The notes under the pieces: generated by a model
Database searches by the model: none
Told to the model about the DNA's origin: nothing
Seen by the model: only the letters and a program-made list of their open reading frames with translations
Made by a program: the position numbers and the translations under genes
In this document: positions 15,167-22,772 of the stretch, piece by piece
How the letters are laid out: each line of letters begins with the position of its first letter
Position numbering within the stretch: position 1 is the stretch's first letter
NCBI GenBank assembly: GCA_022843445.1
Contig: JALHNS010000031.1
Span: 1-32,039 of the forward strand
DNA length: 32,039 nucleotides
Source: Gemmata sp.
GTDB lineage: Bacteria > Planctomycetota > Planctomycetia > Gemmatales > Gemmataceae
Direction of reading: 5' to 3'

Positions 15167-15391
15167 TCAGTCGCTCGTCGGTCCGGCGTTCAGCACGCGC
15201 ACGATCTCTTCGGGCCGGTAGCCGGCCGCGACCATAGTGCGTTTCAGTTCCGCTTGGCGCTCCGCGACGCGCGCCTTGCGCCACTGCTCGGCGACGGTGG
15301 CGACGATGAGCCACAGCACACCGCCGCCGAACATGAACGTGACGAACAGCACCGCGACCAAGTCTTTCGCGACCGCGTCTTCGATGGTCAT
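15167..15391 (-). CDS. Small single-pass membrane protein of unknown function (74 aa)
   Basis: A 74-aa protein starting MTIEDAVAKD. Residues ~11-32 (LVAVLFVTFMFGGGVLWLIV) form one transmembrane helix, followed by a charged, probably cytoplasmic helix rich in Ala, Arg, Glu and Gln (EQWRKARVAERQAELKRTM) and a short tail YRPEEIVRVLNAG. The tail resembles the helix-turn seen in small planctomycete membrane proteins, but I cannot assign a family. ATG 15391 follows a weak G-rich stretch; upstream in-frame codons belong to shadow sequence of the oxyR gene. It lies 25 nt before selA on the same strand, so co-transcription is likely, and it is divergent from oxyR. Confidence 0.6.
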   Translation of the reverse strand: MTIEDAVAKDLVAVLFVTFMFGGGVLWLIVATVAEQWRKARVAERQAELKRTMVAAGYRPEEIVRVLNAGPTSD

Positions 15392-15530
15392 GGCCCACCG
15401 GTTCGGGGGAAGGGTCCGAAAGGCGATTCGCCCGGCGCGGGCGCACATTGCGCCACACGAACACATTCTCGCCGCCCGGGGGGCGATCCGCAACGCGCGT
15501 CGCCGCTCACCGGACCCACTTTCGGGCACT

Positions 15531-15568
15531 TCTCGCCGCTCGCCGCGGCGCGAATAGAATCGGCGAGA
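15531..15568 (+). promoter_or_regulatory. Inverted repeat with possible promoter upstream of oxyR
   Basis: TCTCGCCG (15531-15538) and CGGCGAGA (15561-15568) form a perfect 8-nt inverted repeat with a 22-nt gap. A TAGAAT (15555-15560) inside it could be a -10 box about 43 nt before the oxyR ATG. LysR-type regulators usually bind such dyads in their own divergent promoter region. The match is suggestive only. Confidence 0.3.
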
Positions 15569-15602
15569 GCAATTTAGTTCCCGCGCACAATCGGGTCGAA
15601 CG

Positions 15603-16478
15603 ATGGAGCTGCACCAACTGAGGTACTTCGTCGCGGTCGCCGAAACCGGCAGCTTCACCCGCGCCGCGGAGCGCGAGGGCGTCACGCAGCCCACGCTCAG
15701 CGAGCAGATCATGCGCCTCGAAGACAAGAAGCACGGCGTCGGCCGGAGGCTGTTCGACCGCCTCGGCCGCAAGGTGGTGCTCACAGACGCGGGCAAGGAA
15801 CTGCTGAGCCACGCGCAAGGGATTCTGGCCGCAGTGAAGGAGGCCGAGCGCGCGGTGCGCGAGTCCGGCGAGGGCGGCACGCTCAAGGTCGGCGCGATTC
15901 CGACGATCGCGCCGTTCCTACTGCCGGGTGCGGTCACGCGGTTCCGCAACGCGCACCCCGCGGTGCAACTGCAACTGAAGGAAGACCTCACGGAGCGGTT
16001 GCTCGCGGACCTGCTCGCGGGCGAGTTGGACGTGGGCATCATGGTGCTGCCGATCCGCGACGAGCGGTTGCACGCGGAGAAGCTGTTCACCGAGTCGCTG
16101 GTGATGGCACTGCCGCCGAAGCACAAGCTGGCGGCGCGCGGCGAAGTGCACCTCGCGGACGTGGTGGACGAACCGTTCATCCTGCTCGACGACATGCACT
16201 GCTTCGGCGACCAAGTGCTGAGCCTGTGCCACCGCGGCGGGTTGGAGCCGCGCGTGGTGTGTCGCGGCGAGCAGATCGTAACGCTGTTGGCGATGGTGGC
16301 CGCGGGTCAGGGCGTGAGTGTGGTGCCGGAGATGGCCGCGACCGCGGACGCGGCGAGGCAGTGCGCGTACCGCCCGCTCGGCAAACCCGCGCCGACGCGC
16401 ACGCTGTGCGCGGTGTGGCACAAGTCGCGGTTCCGGCCGCCGACGCTGCGCGCGTTCGTGGAGCTGACGAAGCGGTGA
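15603..16478 (+). CDS. oxyR: OxyR-type LysR-family hydrogen peroxide sensor
   Basis: A 291-aa LysR-type transcription factor. The N-terminal winged helix-turn-helix (MELHQLRYFVAVAETGSFTRAA... TQPTLSEQI) occupies residues 1-60, followed by a linker helix and a periplasmic-binding-protein-like effector domain from ~93. Within it, DDMHCFGDQVLSLCHRGG carries Cys200 and Cys209, nine residues apart and at almost the same positions as the redox-active Cys199/Cys208 of E. coli OxyR, including the conserved H-C-x-x-D-Q context. This strongly supports peroxide-responsive disulfide switching. It is divergent from the small membrane protein/selA unit and has a dyad upstream. No catalase or peroxiredoxin gene lies in the window, so its regulon is elsewhere. 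The stop lies 8 nt from the convergent kinase gene. Confidence 0.9.
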   Translation: MELHQLRYFVAVAETGSFTRAAEREGVTQPTLSEQIMRLEDKKHGVGRRLFDRLGRKVVLTDAGKELLSHAQGILAAVKEAERAVRESGEGGTLKVGAIPTIAPFLLPGAVTRFRNAHPAVQLQLKEDLTERLLADLLAGELDVGIMVLPIRDERLHAEKLFTESLVMALPPKHKLAARGEVHLADVVDEPFILLDDMHCFGDQVLSLCHRGGLEPRVVCRGEQIVTLLAMVAAGQGVSVVPEMAATADAARQCAYRPLGKPAPTRTLCAVWHKSRFRPPTLRAFVELTKR

Positions 16479-16486
16479 GGCGCGTC

Positions 16487-17866
16487 TCACGCCCCCAAGT
16501 ATTGGCGCAGCGCGAAGTTCACCTTCTCGCACCGCTCGTTCCACTGGGTCGCGTCCTTCGGCGGGTAGTCCTTCAGCGGGCGGAACGCCGCAACTACGTA
16601 CAGCCGCGCGTGGTTCGGGTCCGGGCGGTCCATGTGCAGTTCGAGTTCGATCGGCTCTTGGCCCTTCGTGACGCTCGGCCGCCGCGCGGTCATCCAACTG
16701 ATTATGCCGCTGCCGGTCTTGTGTTCCTTGTACCCCGCCGGGAGCGCGAGCCGCATGCGGATCAGCCCCGGTTCGCTCGCCACCACCTGCCCGCCGTAGT
16801 CTTCCACGAACCCGCGCAGCTTTGCCGCCGCGAGCTTCTCCGGCATGTACGCCTCGAACTCGTGCGTGACGTGGAACGGGTCGGCACTGGCGCGCGGGAC
16901 GTGCGCCAGTGGGGCCGCGCGCAGGCTCGCGTCGTCGACGGTCTCGGCCGCCGGCGACACCTTCGGCGGCGGCTCCCACCCCGGTGGGACCGTTTCCAGC
17001 AGGAAATCGGTACCGACCGCGACGCTGTACGCGTCCAGCAGTTGTTCGGCCGTCTGATGCCGCTCGTTCGGGTACTTCGAGAGCGCGAGCTGCACAACGG
17101 CTTCCACCGCCGGGGGTACGTCCGCGCGGCCGATCTTGTGGAACCGCGGCGGCGGCTCTTTCACGTGCGCCGCGAGCAGCCGCTCTAAGAACTGGTGCTC
17201 GAACGGCAGCCGGCCGCACAGCATCTCGAACAGGATCACGCCCACGGAGTACAGGTCGCTGCGCGCGTCCACCCGGTCGCCGCGCACCATTTCCGGGCTG
17301 ACGTAGGCGGGCGTGCCGAGGGCGTAAATGGGGCCGTGCCCGGTGAGCTCGGCGATCTGAATGTGCGGCTTGGCCGCGAACCCGGCGAAGCCGAAGTCCA
17401 TGACTTTCAGCGACTCGTGCGGCGTACCGGGGTTCAGCACCATTAGGTTCGCCGGCTTCAGGTCGCGGTGCACGATCCCGGCCGCGTGCGCCGCGAACAG
17501 CGCGTGACAGAAGTAGCCCAACAGCCGGCCCACGCGCTCCACGCTGAGCCGCTTTTCGACCGCGAGCAGGTCTTCGAGCGTGACGCCGGGCACGTACTCC
17601 ATCACGAGGCACGGGCCGATGGGGTCGGTGAGCGAGGCTTCGACCAGCCCCACCGCGTAGGGGTGATCGAAGTTCGCCATCGATGCCACCTCGGCCTCGA
17701 AGAGCCGCTGGAAGTTGGCGCTCTTCACCACGTGGTCGTGAACGCGCTTCACCACGACACGCAGGTCCGGGTGGCGGAGCGGTTCCGCGAGGAACACCTC
17801 CGCGTTGCTGCCCGCGCCGAGCGACTTCAGCAACCGGTAGCGGCCCAGAACCGTCTTGCCGACCAT
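16487..17866 (-). CDS. Hanks-type Ser/Thr protein kinase with a C-terminal domain of unknown function
   Basis: A 459-aa protein. Residues ~8-285 form a complete kinase domain: glycine loop LGAGSNAEVF (16-25), catalytic Lys40 (VVVKRVH), HRDLKPANL (133-141, Asp135), DFGFAG (157-162), and activation-segment GTPAYVSPEMVRG (184-196). All residues needed for catalysis are present. A Pro/Ala-rich linker (~290-330) leads to a ~125-residue C-terminal alpha/beta region (FEAYMPEKLAAAKLRGFVEDY ... WNERCEKVNFALRQYLGA) that I do not recognise. Unlike many planctomycete kinases there is no transmembrane helix, PASTA or WD repeat, so it should be soluble. ATG 17866 starts right before the kinase fold (MVGKTVLGRYRLL); an upstream GTG/ATG region is Arg-rich. 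Substrates are unknown. Confidence 0.9.
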   Translation of the reverse strand: MVGKTVLGRYRLLKSLGAGSNAEVFLAEPLRHPDLRVVVKRVHDHVVKSANFQRLFEAEVASMANFDHPYAVGLVEASLTDPIGPCLVMEYVPGVTLEDLLAVEKRLSVERVGRLLGYFCHALFAAHAAGIVHRDLKPANLMVLNPGTPHESLKVMDFGFAGFAAKPHIQIAELTGHGPIYALGTPAYVSPEMVRGDRVDARSDLYSVGVILFEMLCGRLPFEHQFLERLLAAHVKEPPPRFHKIGRADVPPAVEAVVQLALSKYPNERHQTAEQLLDAYSVAVGTDFLLETVPPGWEPPPKVSPAAETVDDASLRAAPLAHVPRASADPFHVTHEFEAYMPEKLAAAKLRGFVEDYGGQVVASEPGLIRMRLALPAGYKEHKTGSGIISWMTARRPSVTKGQEPIELELHMDRPDPNHARLYVVAAFRPLKDYPPKDATQWNERCEKVNFALRQYLGA

Positions 17867-17972
17867 CCCGCGCCCCCGCGTGTGCCCACGTACTTCGGCA
17901 CGCAAAGGTAGGATGAGAACGCGCCGGCGGCAAACCGCCCGCGAATTCGCGCGGGGCCAGAACCGGCCGCGC

Positions 17973-19280
17973 TCACGCGCCGACCACGGCGCGCGCGCCC
18001 GTCCGCGCCAAGCCGATCGCGCCCGCGGCCTTCCGCAACCGGCGGACGCCCTCCGTCACCTGTTCGGGCGTGGCGACGCCGTAGCACAGCCGGCACTCGC
18101 TCTTCGGCACGCGGCCGGCTTCGTCGGGCACGTGGCCGTATTGACCGGGAACGTACATCACGCCCGCGTCGAGCGCCGCTTGCACCAGCGGACCGTCCGG
18201 GCCGGTGTCCACGCCGTCGAGCGTGAGCCACACGTAGAACCCGCCCGCCGGCACCGTCCACCGCGCGCACGGCACGTCCGCGAAGTGTTCGTCGAGCGCC
18301 GCGAGCATGGCCTCGGCCTTCTGCTTGTACACGCCGCGCAGCACCTCGGCTTGCTTCGCGTACTCGCCGCTCGCGATCAGGCGCGTCAGGAGGTGTTGCG
18401 CGAGGTTCGTGGAACCGAAGTCGTGACTGCCCTTCAGGTGCAGCACCGGGGCCATCGCGTCGCGCGGCATCAGCGCGTACCCGGTCTTCAGGCCGGGGGC
18501 GAACGGCTTCGAGAACGTGCTCGTGTACACCACGAACTCGTTCGTCGGGTCGAACCGCTTCACGCTCGGCAGGTCGCTGCCCGTGAACCGCAGCTCGCGG
18601 TAGGCCGCGTCTTCGAGAATCAGAATGCGGTGCGCCGTGCTGTACTTCTTAACCACGTCCACGAGTTGCTTGCGGCGCGGCACGGAGAGCGTGAGGCCGG
18701 TCGGGTTCTGGAAGTAGTCGACCGTGTAGACCAGCTTCACGCGCGGCAGTTGCCCCTCGCGCCGGAGCCGCTCCAAGAGCGCGTCGAGCAGATCGACGCG
18801 CATGCCGTCGTCGTCCATCGGCACCGTGAGCACTTTCGCGCCGTGCGATTGGAGCAGACTGTGGTACACGAAGTACGAGGGCGCTTCGGTGATGACGATG
18901 TCGCCCGCGTCGAACAGCACTTCGCCGAGCAGGTACAGCAACTGCTGCGACCCGGTCGTAATGCACACGTCGGCCGGGGTGAGGTTGAGTTCGCCCGGTT
19001 TCGCGCCGTCGGCGTCGCACACGAGCTTCAGCACCTGTTCGCGGAGTTTCGGCGCGCCCTGCGTGGACCCGTACTGGAGCGCCGCGCGCGCCGCGACGGG
19101 ATCGCTCAGCAGTTCAGTCGCGGCCGCGCGCACCGGGTCCACCGGGAGCGAATCTTCGTCCACCAACCCGGCGGCGAACGACACGATCTCCGGGTTCTCG
19201 AACGCCTTCTGGATGTAGAAGCTGATGGGCGAATCGGTGGTGCGCTGCGACTTCGCGGCGCGCGACAGCGGGACCGTCAT
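17973..19280 (-). CDS. PLP-dependent aminotransferase, class I/II (aminoadipate/aromatic type)
   Basis: A 435-aa fold-type I PLP enzyme. Substrate-loop region LQYGSTQGAPKLREQV (69-84), cofactor-stacking TTGSQQLLYLL (108-118), FQNPTG (190-195) with Asn192, LEDAAYREL (222-230) with the ring-nitrogen Asp224, and STFSKPFAPGLKTGY (254-268) with Schiff-base Lys258 are all present. The layout is that of the LysN/2-aminoadipate and kynurenine-type aminotransferases, which act in amino acid biosynthesis or degradation; the exact substrate cannot be read. ATG 19280 has AAAGGA about 7 nt upstream. A strong hairpin with a T-rich tail ends about 21 nt before this start, so expression may be attenuated, or the gene may use a promoter very close to its start. 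A 106-nt gap separates its stop from the kinase start. Confidence 0.88.
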   Translation of the reverse strand: MTVPLSRAAKSQRTTDSPISFYIQKAFENPEIVSFAAGLVDEDSLPVDPVRAAATELLSDPVAARAALQYGSTQGAPKLREQVLKLVCDADGAKPGELNLTPADVCITTGSQQLLYLLGEVLFDAGDIVITEAPSYFVYHSLLQSHGAKVLTVPMDDDGMRVDLLDALLERLRREGQLPRVKLVYTVDYFQNPTGLTLSVPRRKQLVDVVKKYSTAHRILILEDAAYRELRFTGSDLPSVKRFDPTNEFVVYTSTFSKPFAPGLKTGYALMPRDAMAPVLHLKGSHDFGSTNLAQHLLTRLIASGEYAKQAEVLRGVYKQKAEAMLAALDEHFADVPCARWTVPAGGFYVWLTLDGVDTGPDGPLVQAALDAGVMYVPGQYGHVPDEAGRVPKSECRLCYGVATPEQVTEGVRRLRKAAGAIGLARTGARAVVGA

Positions 19281-19301
19281 CGTTCGTTCCTTTCGGTGGG
19301 A

Positions 19302-19337
19302 AAACGAAATCGGCCCCGGAGGAAGCTCCGGGGCCGA
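19302..19337 (-). terminator. Intrinsic terminator or attenuator before the aminotransferase
   Basis: Read on the minus strand, a perfect 12-bp stem (19337-19326 with 19321-19310) closes a 4-nt loop and is followed by TTTCGTTTT. This is the best intrinsic-terminator shape in the window. It ends only about 21 nt before the aminotransferase ATG and lies 238 nt after the stop of the small basic gene. The 19338-19574 stretch between them shows no convincing gene or leader peptide. Confidence 0.6.
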
Positions 19338-19574
19338 CGGGTGTTTCGGTGAACACGGGTGTCGGAACCGGACTCAGGGCGCGGCCGCTGCTGCGGCGAT
19401 AGCAAGGGCCGCGTGGTGCGCGCGAACGACCGCGCTTGCCGCAACCGCGGCAGTAGCGACCGACCGAACTCGCACGAACGAGCGCATCACGAACCCGGAA
19501 GTTGCGGTTCTCTCGACCCAACGATACATACCGCGCACCGCGCGTGCGGGCAACCGCGGCGGTCTACAGCGGGA

Positions 19575-19847
19575 CTACTTCTTCGCGTCGCCCGGGGGCG
19601 CGTCGGCGGGCTTCGCGGCCGGCTTCGCGCCGAGTTTGCGGGCGCGGGCGTCGGCGGCCTTCTTGCTCGCGCGGTCGGTCTTCACTTTGTTCTTGCGGGC
19701 CAGCTCTTCTCCCTCGGCCTTCGCCACGGTCGCGTTCACTTGCAGGCGCTCGGCCTTCGGCAGGTACGCGCCCGGCCCGAGGCGGGTTTCGTACTTCTTG
19801 CGGCGCTTTTCGGTCTTCTTCCGCTTCACCATCGCGGGGTTGCCCAT
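19575..19847 (-). CDS. Small highly basic protein of unknown function (90 aa)
   Basis: A 90-aa protein beginning MGNPAMVKRKKTEKRRKKYE. The N-terminal third is rich in Lys/Arg, the middle (LGPGAYLPKAERLQVNATVA) may be folded, and the C-terminus is a low-complexity Ala/Lys/Pro tail (KLGAKPAAKPADAPPGDAKK). Composition suggests nucleic-acid or ribosome association, though no domain is recognisable. ATG 19847 has GGAGAGG about 4 nt upstream on the minus strand; an internal Met6 is a possible alternative. It is divergent from the THUMP-like methyltransferase gene, 80 nt away, and lies upstream of the aminotransferase behind a terminator-like hairpin, so it is probably its own transcription unit. 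Confidence 0.65.
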   Translation of the reverse strand: MGNPAMVKRKKTEKRRKKYETRLGPGAYLPKAERLQVNATVAKAEGEELARKNKVKTDRASKKAADARARKLGAKPAAKPADAPPGDAKK

Positions 19848-19927
19848 GATCCTCTCCGAGTTCGCAGTGAGCCAATAGTATCGGGCTAGAATAGCGACGG
19901 GCGCACGAACGGCGAGGGCGACGCGCG

Positions 19928-21085
19928 ATGGACCCGCACACGTTCCGCGAACTCCTCACCGTTGCCGGCGCGCGCGCGCTTGCAGACGCCGCCGCGCTCG
20001 CGCCCGCCGAAGCCACGTTCCTCTCGTGCGCGACGGCTCTGCGCAAAGCGCACCCACCGGAACTCGCTCGCGCGGCGCTCGAAACGGTGCTGCTGCGCAC
20101 CAAAGCGCGGGCGAAGTTCGCGCGCGCGGACGCGCTGTTCTTCACCCGTGAGGCGCTCGAACAGGCGACGGCCGAGGCGGTCGCGCGGCACCGGGCAAAA
20201 CGCCTCGCGCCGTTCGGGCGCGTCGCGGACCTGTGCTGCGGCATCGGCGGCGACGCACTCGCACTCGCCGAAGCCGGCGCGACGGTGGACGCGGTCGATA
20301 CCGACGAGTTGCGCCTCGCGATGTGCGCTGCGAACGCGCGCGCGCTCGGGTTCGCCGAGCGCGTGCGGTGCACGTTGGGCGACGCACTCGCGGTGCCGCT
20401 CCCCGAGGCGCGGGCCGCGTTCGCGGACCCGAACCGCCGGGCCGACGGCCGGCGGTTCCTGAACCCGGAGCAGTACGCGCCCGCGCTCACCGCGCTCCGC
20501 GCCCGGTTCGCGCCGGGCTTCCCACTGGCGGTGAAAGTCGCGCCGGGGATAACGCACGCGGACGTTCCGCGCGACGCGGAGGCCGAATTCGTGTCCCTGA
20601 ACGGCGAACTGAAAGAGTGCGTGCTGTGGTTCGGCGCGACCCGCGCGCACGAGCGCCGCGCGACCGTGCTGCCGAGCGGCGAATCGCTCGCCGGCGCGCC
20701 GGTTGCGGGCGGCGATGTGGCACCCGTCGGCGCGGTACTGCTGGACCCGGACCCGGCGGTGGTGCGCGCCGAGTTGGTGCCGCTGCTCGCGGAGCGCGTC
20801 GGGGGGCGCGCGATCGACGAGCAAGTTCAGTTGCTCACAACGAGTGCCGACCCGCGCACGCCGTTCGCGCGAGCGTTCGCGGTGGAGTGTGTCGAGCCGT
20901 TTAACGTGGGACGGTTGCGCGAGTACTTCCGCAAGCGGCGCGTGGGCCGCGTGACGATCGTCAAGCGCGGCTCACCGGCCGACGCCGAGGACGTGCTGAA
21001 GAAGCTGAAACTGGAAGGCGACGCGCACCGCACGCTGTTCCTCGCGCGCGCCGCCGGCGCGCACGTCGCGTTCGTGTGCGCCTGA
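19928..21085 (+). CDS. Class I SAM-dependent methyltransferase with THUMP-like C-terminal domain
   Basis: A 385-aa cytoplasmic protein. A helical N-terminal region (1-90) precedes the SAM-binding motif VADLCCGIGGDALALA (99-114) and the acidic VDAVDTDE (120-127). The catalytic-region motif is FADPNRRADGRR (165-176), a DPxRR variant typical of this family. Residues ~205-385 form the C-terminal THUMP-like domain with the end pattern VEPFNVGRLREYFRKRRVG and VTIVKRG. Proteins of this architecture are predicted RNA methyltransferases, but their targets are not well established. ATG 19928 has GAGGG about 12 nt upstream, slightly distant. Its stop is 4 nt from that of the convergent DUF11 gene, within the palindrome TGAGCGCTCA. 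Confidence 0.8.
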   Translation: MDPHTFRELLTVAGARALADAAALAPAEATFLSCATALRKAHPPELARAALETVLLRTKARAKFARADALFFTREALEQATAEAVARHRAKRLAPFGRVADLCCGIGGDALALAEAGATVDAVDTDELRLAMCAANARALGFAERVRCTLGDALAVPLPEARAAFADPNRRADGRRFLNPEQYAPALTALRARFAPGFPLAVKVAPGITHADVPRDAEAEFVSLNGELKECVLWFGATRAHERRATVLPSGESLAGAPVAGGDVAPVGAVLLDPDPAVVRAELVPLLAERVGGRAIDEQVQLLTTSADPRTPFARAFAVECVEPFNVGRLREYFRKRRVGRVTIVKRGSPADAEDVLKKLKLEGDAHRTLFLARAAGAHVAFVCA

Positions 21086-21089
21086 GCGC

Positions 21090-22772
21090 TCACTTCGGGC
21101 CGCCGATCACTTCCACCATCTTCTCCGTCTCCATCGGGCGGTCGCCGAGGCTGTCGGCGGTCATTCGCACGTTGAACCACGCTTGGTCCGCTTTCTTGCC
21201 CTCGAACGTCAGCGTGTAGGTCGCTTCACCGTTCGCGCTGATCGTCTCTGCGGCGAACAGCACCGTGCTGCCCTCGACGCGCACTTTCGGCGTCGTCTGC
21301 ACCACGCTCACCGCGTCCGGCACAACGACCTGCACGCGCACGTTGCGGGCCGCCTCGCCGCCGTTGTTCTTCACGCGCACGGTGAAGACGCCCTGCTTGC
21401 CGACCGCCACCGTGAGCGGGTTGAAACTCGTTTCCCACACCAGCGCCGCGGTGCCCGCGAACACGCTCGCCAACTCTTGCACGGCCCGCTGCCCGCGGGC
21501 GTCGGTCGCGGTCGCGCTAAACGTCCGCCGACCGGTAGTGCTCGCCTTCGCGCCGAACCGGAACGACTGCGCTTCCCCGGCGTCGAGCCGCGGCACGGTC
21601 CACACGATCGCGCCGTCGCGGCCCACCTGCCCGCCGTCGGTCTTCATCGTGAGTTTCACTTCCGGCGGTAGCGTCGCGGTCACTTTCACCGCGCTCATGG
21701 GCAGCGTGCCGGTGTTGCGCACCACGATTTCGTAGCGCGCCGTTTCCCCCGCGTTCACCACACCGGTCGGGCCACTCAGCTTCAGATCGACGCCCGGTAC
21801 CAGCACCGCGGTTCGGGCTTCGCTCGGCTTGTCCGCGATCAACTTCTGCCCGCTGATGCTCGTGAGGTGAACCACGTCCTTCGCCTCGCGCGCCGTGACG
21901 CGGTATTCCAGCACCTTGCGCTCGCCCGGCAGCAGGCGCGGAAGCACCCACTCCCACTGCTGCCCTTCCGCCTGCGGGAGCCGCTTCGCTCCCTTCGTGA
22001 CCGGTTCCACCTGCGCGGACTGCGGCACGTTCTCGACCACGCGCACGTTCTCCGCCGGCACCTTCCCGGTGTTCTCCACCGCGACGCGCACCGTGTACTG
22101 CTCGTCGCGAACGGTCTGCTTCGGTGCGGCCTTCGTCACCTTAATGGTGGGCGCGCCGATCTTCGTGGTGACGGCTTGGCCGTGCTCGTACTTCACGTAC
22201 GCGAGGTTCTTCACCGTCGTCGCACCGGCCTTCGGGCGCAGCGTCAGCTCGATGGTCTTCTTCTCGCCGGCCTTCAGCGTGCCGAAGTTCCACCCGAGTT
22301 GCGTCGCGTTCGCTTGCAGCCCACCTTGCGGTTCGGGTTCGCACTTCACAACGCGCTCCACCTCCGGTGGAATCGGGTTGCGCACGCTGACCGCGTGCGC
22401 GTCGGCTTGCGAGGCGTTCTGAACGGTGATGGTGTATTTGAGGTCGTCGCCGGGCGCGGCGTCCGCGGGGACGCGCACGCGCACCGTCACCACGGGGTAC
22501 GGCGGATCGGCGACGGCCGTCGCGATGCCAGCGGTGCGCGTGGGTTGGCCGACCGCGGGGCGCGTGAACTGCGCCGGGATCACGGCCGAGTCGTCGGCTT
22601 CGCCGATGAACAGGGGGGGCAGCAACTCCGGTTGCGCCGCGGGCGGTGCGTCCGGGGGTACGGCGAAATCGAGTCGCCCTTGCGCGGGTGCGACGAGCGC
22701 GCACGCGGCCCACGTCAACGCGACGGCCGCACCGCCGATTACCGCCGCCCGCACGTTTGCCCACACGGCCAT
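21090..22772 (-). CDS. Exported DUF11/CARDB-like repeat protein
   Basis: A 560-aa protein with a signal peptide (hydrophobic ~9-30, ending near VAPAQG) and a Pro-rich linker (PPDAPPAAQPELLPP). Four Ig-like DUF11 repeats follow at roughly 95-195, 200-315, 325-425 and 440-555. The repeat signatures are visible as LKYTITVQNASQADAHAVSV, YTVRVAVENTGKVPAENVRV, ARYEIVVRNTGTLPMSAVKV and GVFTVRVKNNGGEAARNVRV, each followed by an NxxPP/VPxxVxxV strand. Such repeats build extracellular or cell-envelope stalks and adhesion-type surfaces. There is no C-terminal sorting signal or membrane anchor. ATG 22772 starts the signal peptide directly. A promoter-like sequence lies about 350 nt upstream with no gene between, implying a long 5' leader. 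Function beyond structure is unknown. Confidence 0.85.
   Translation of the reverse strand: MAVWANVRAAVIGGAAVALTWAACALVAPAQGRLDFAVPPDAPPAAQPELLPPLFIGEADDSAVIPAQFTRPAVGQPTRTAGIATAVADPPYPVVTVRVRVPADAAPGDDLKYTITVQNASQADAHAVSVRNPIPPEVERVVKCEPEPQGGLQANATQLGWNFGTLKAGEKKTIELTLRPKAGATTVKNLAYVKYEHGQAVTTKIGAPTIKVTKAAPKQTVRDEQYTVRVAVENTGKVPAENVRVVENVPQSAQVEPVTKGAKRLPQAEGQQWEWVLPRLLPGERKVLEYRVTAREAKDVVHLTSISGQKLIADKPSEARTAVLVPGVDLKLSGPTGVVNAGETARYEIVVRNTGTLPMSAVKVTATLPPEVKLTMKTDGGQVGRDGAIVWTVPRLDAGEAQSFRFGAKASTTGRRTFSATATDARGQRAVQELASVFAGTAALVWETSFNPLTVAVGKQGVFTVRVKNNGGEAARNVRVQVVVPDAVSVVQTTPKVRVEGSTVLFAAETISANGEATYTLTFEGKKADQAWFNVRMTADSLGDRPMETEKMVEVIGGPK

Noticed and set aside
19338..19574. A leader peptide for aminotransferase attenuation
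   Set aside because: No short frame with a ribosome-binding site and repeated amino acid codons is visible on the minus strand.
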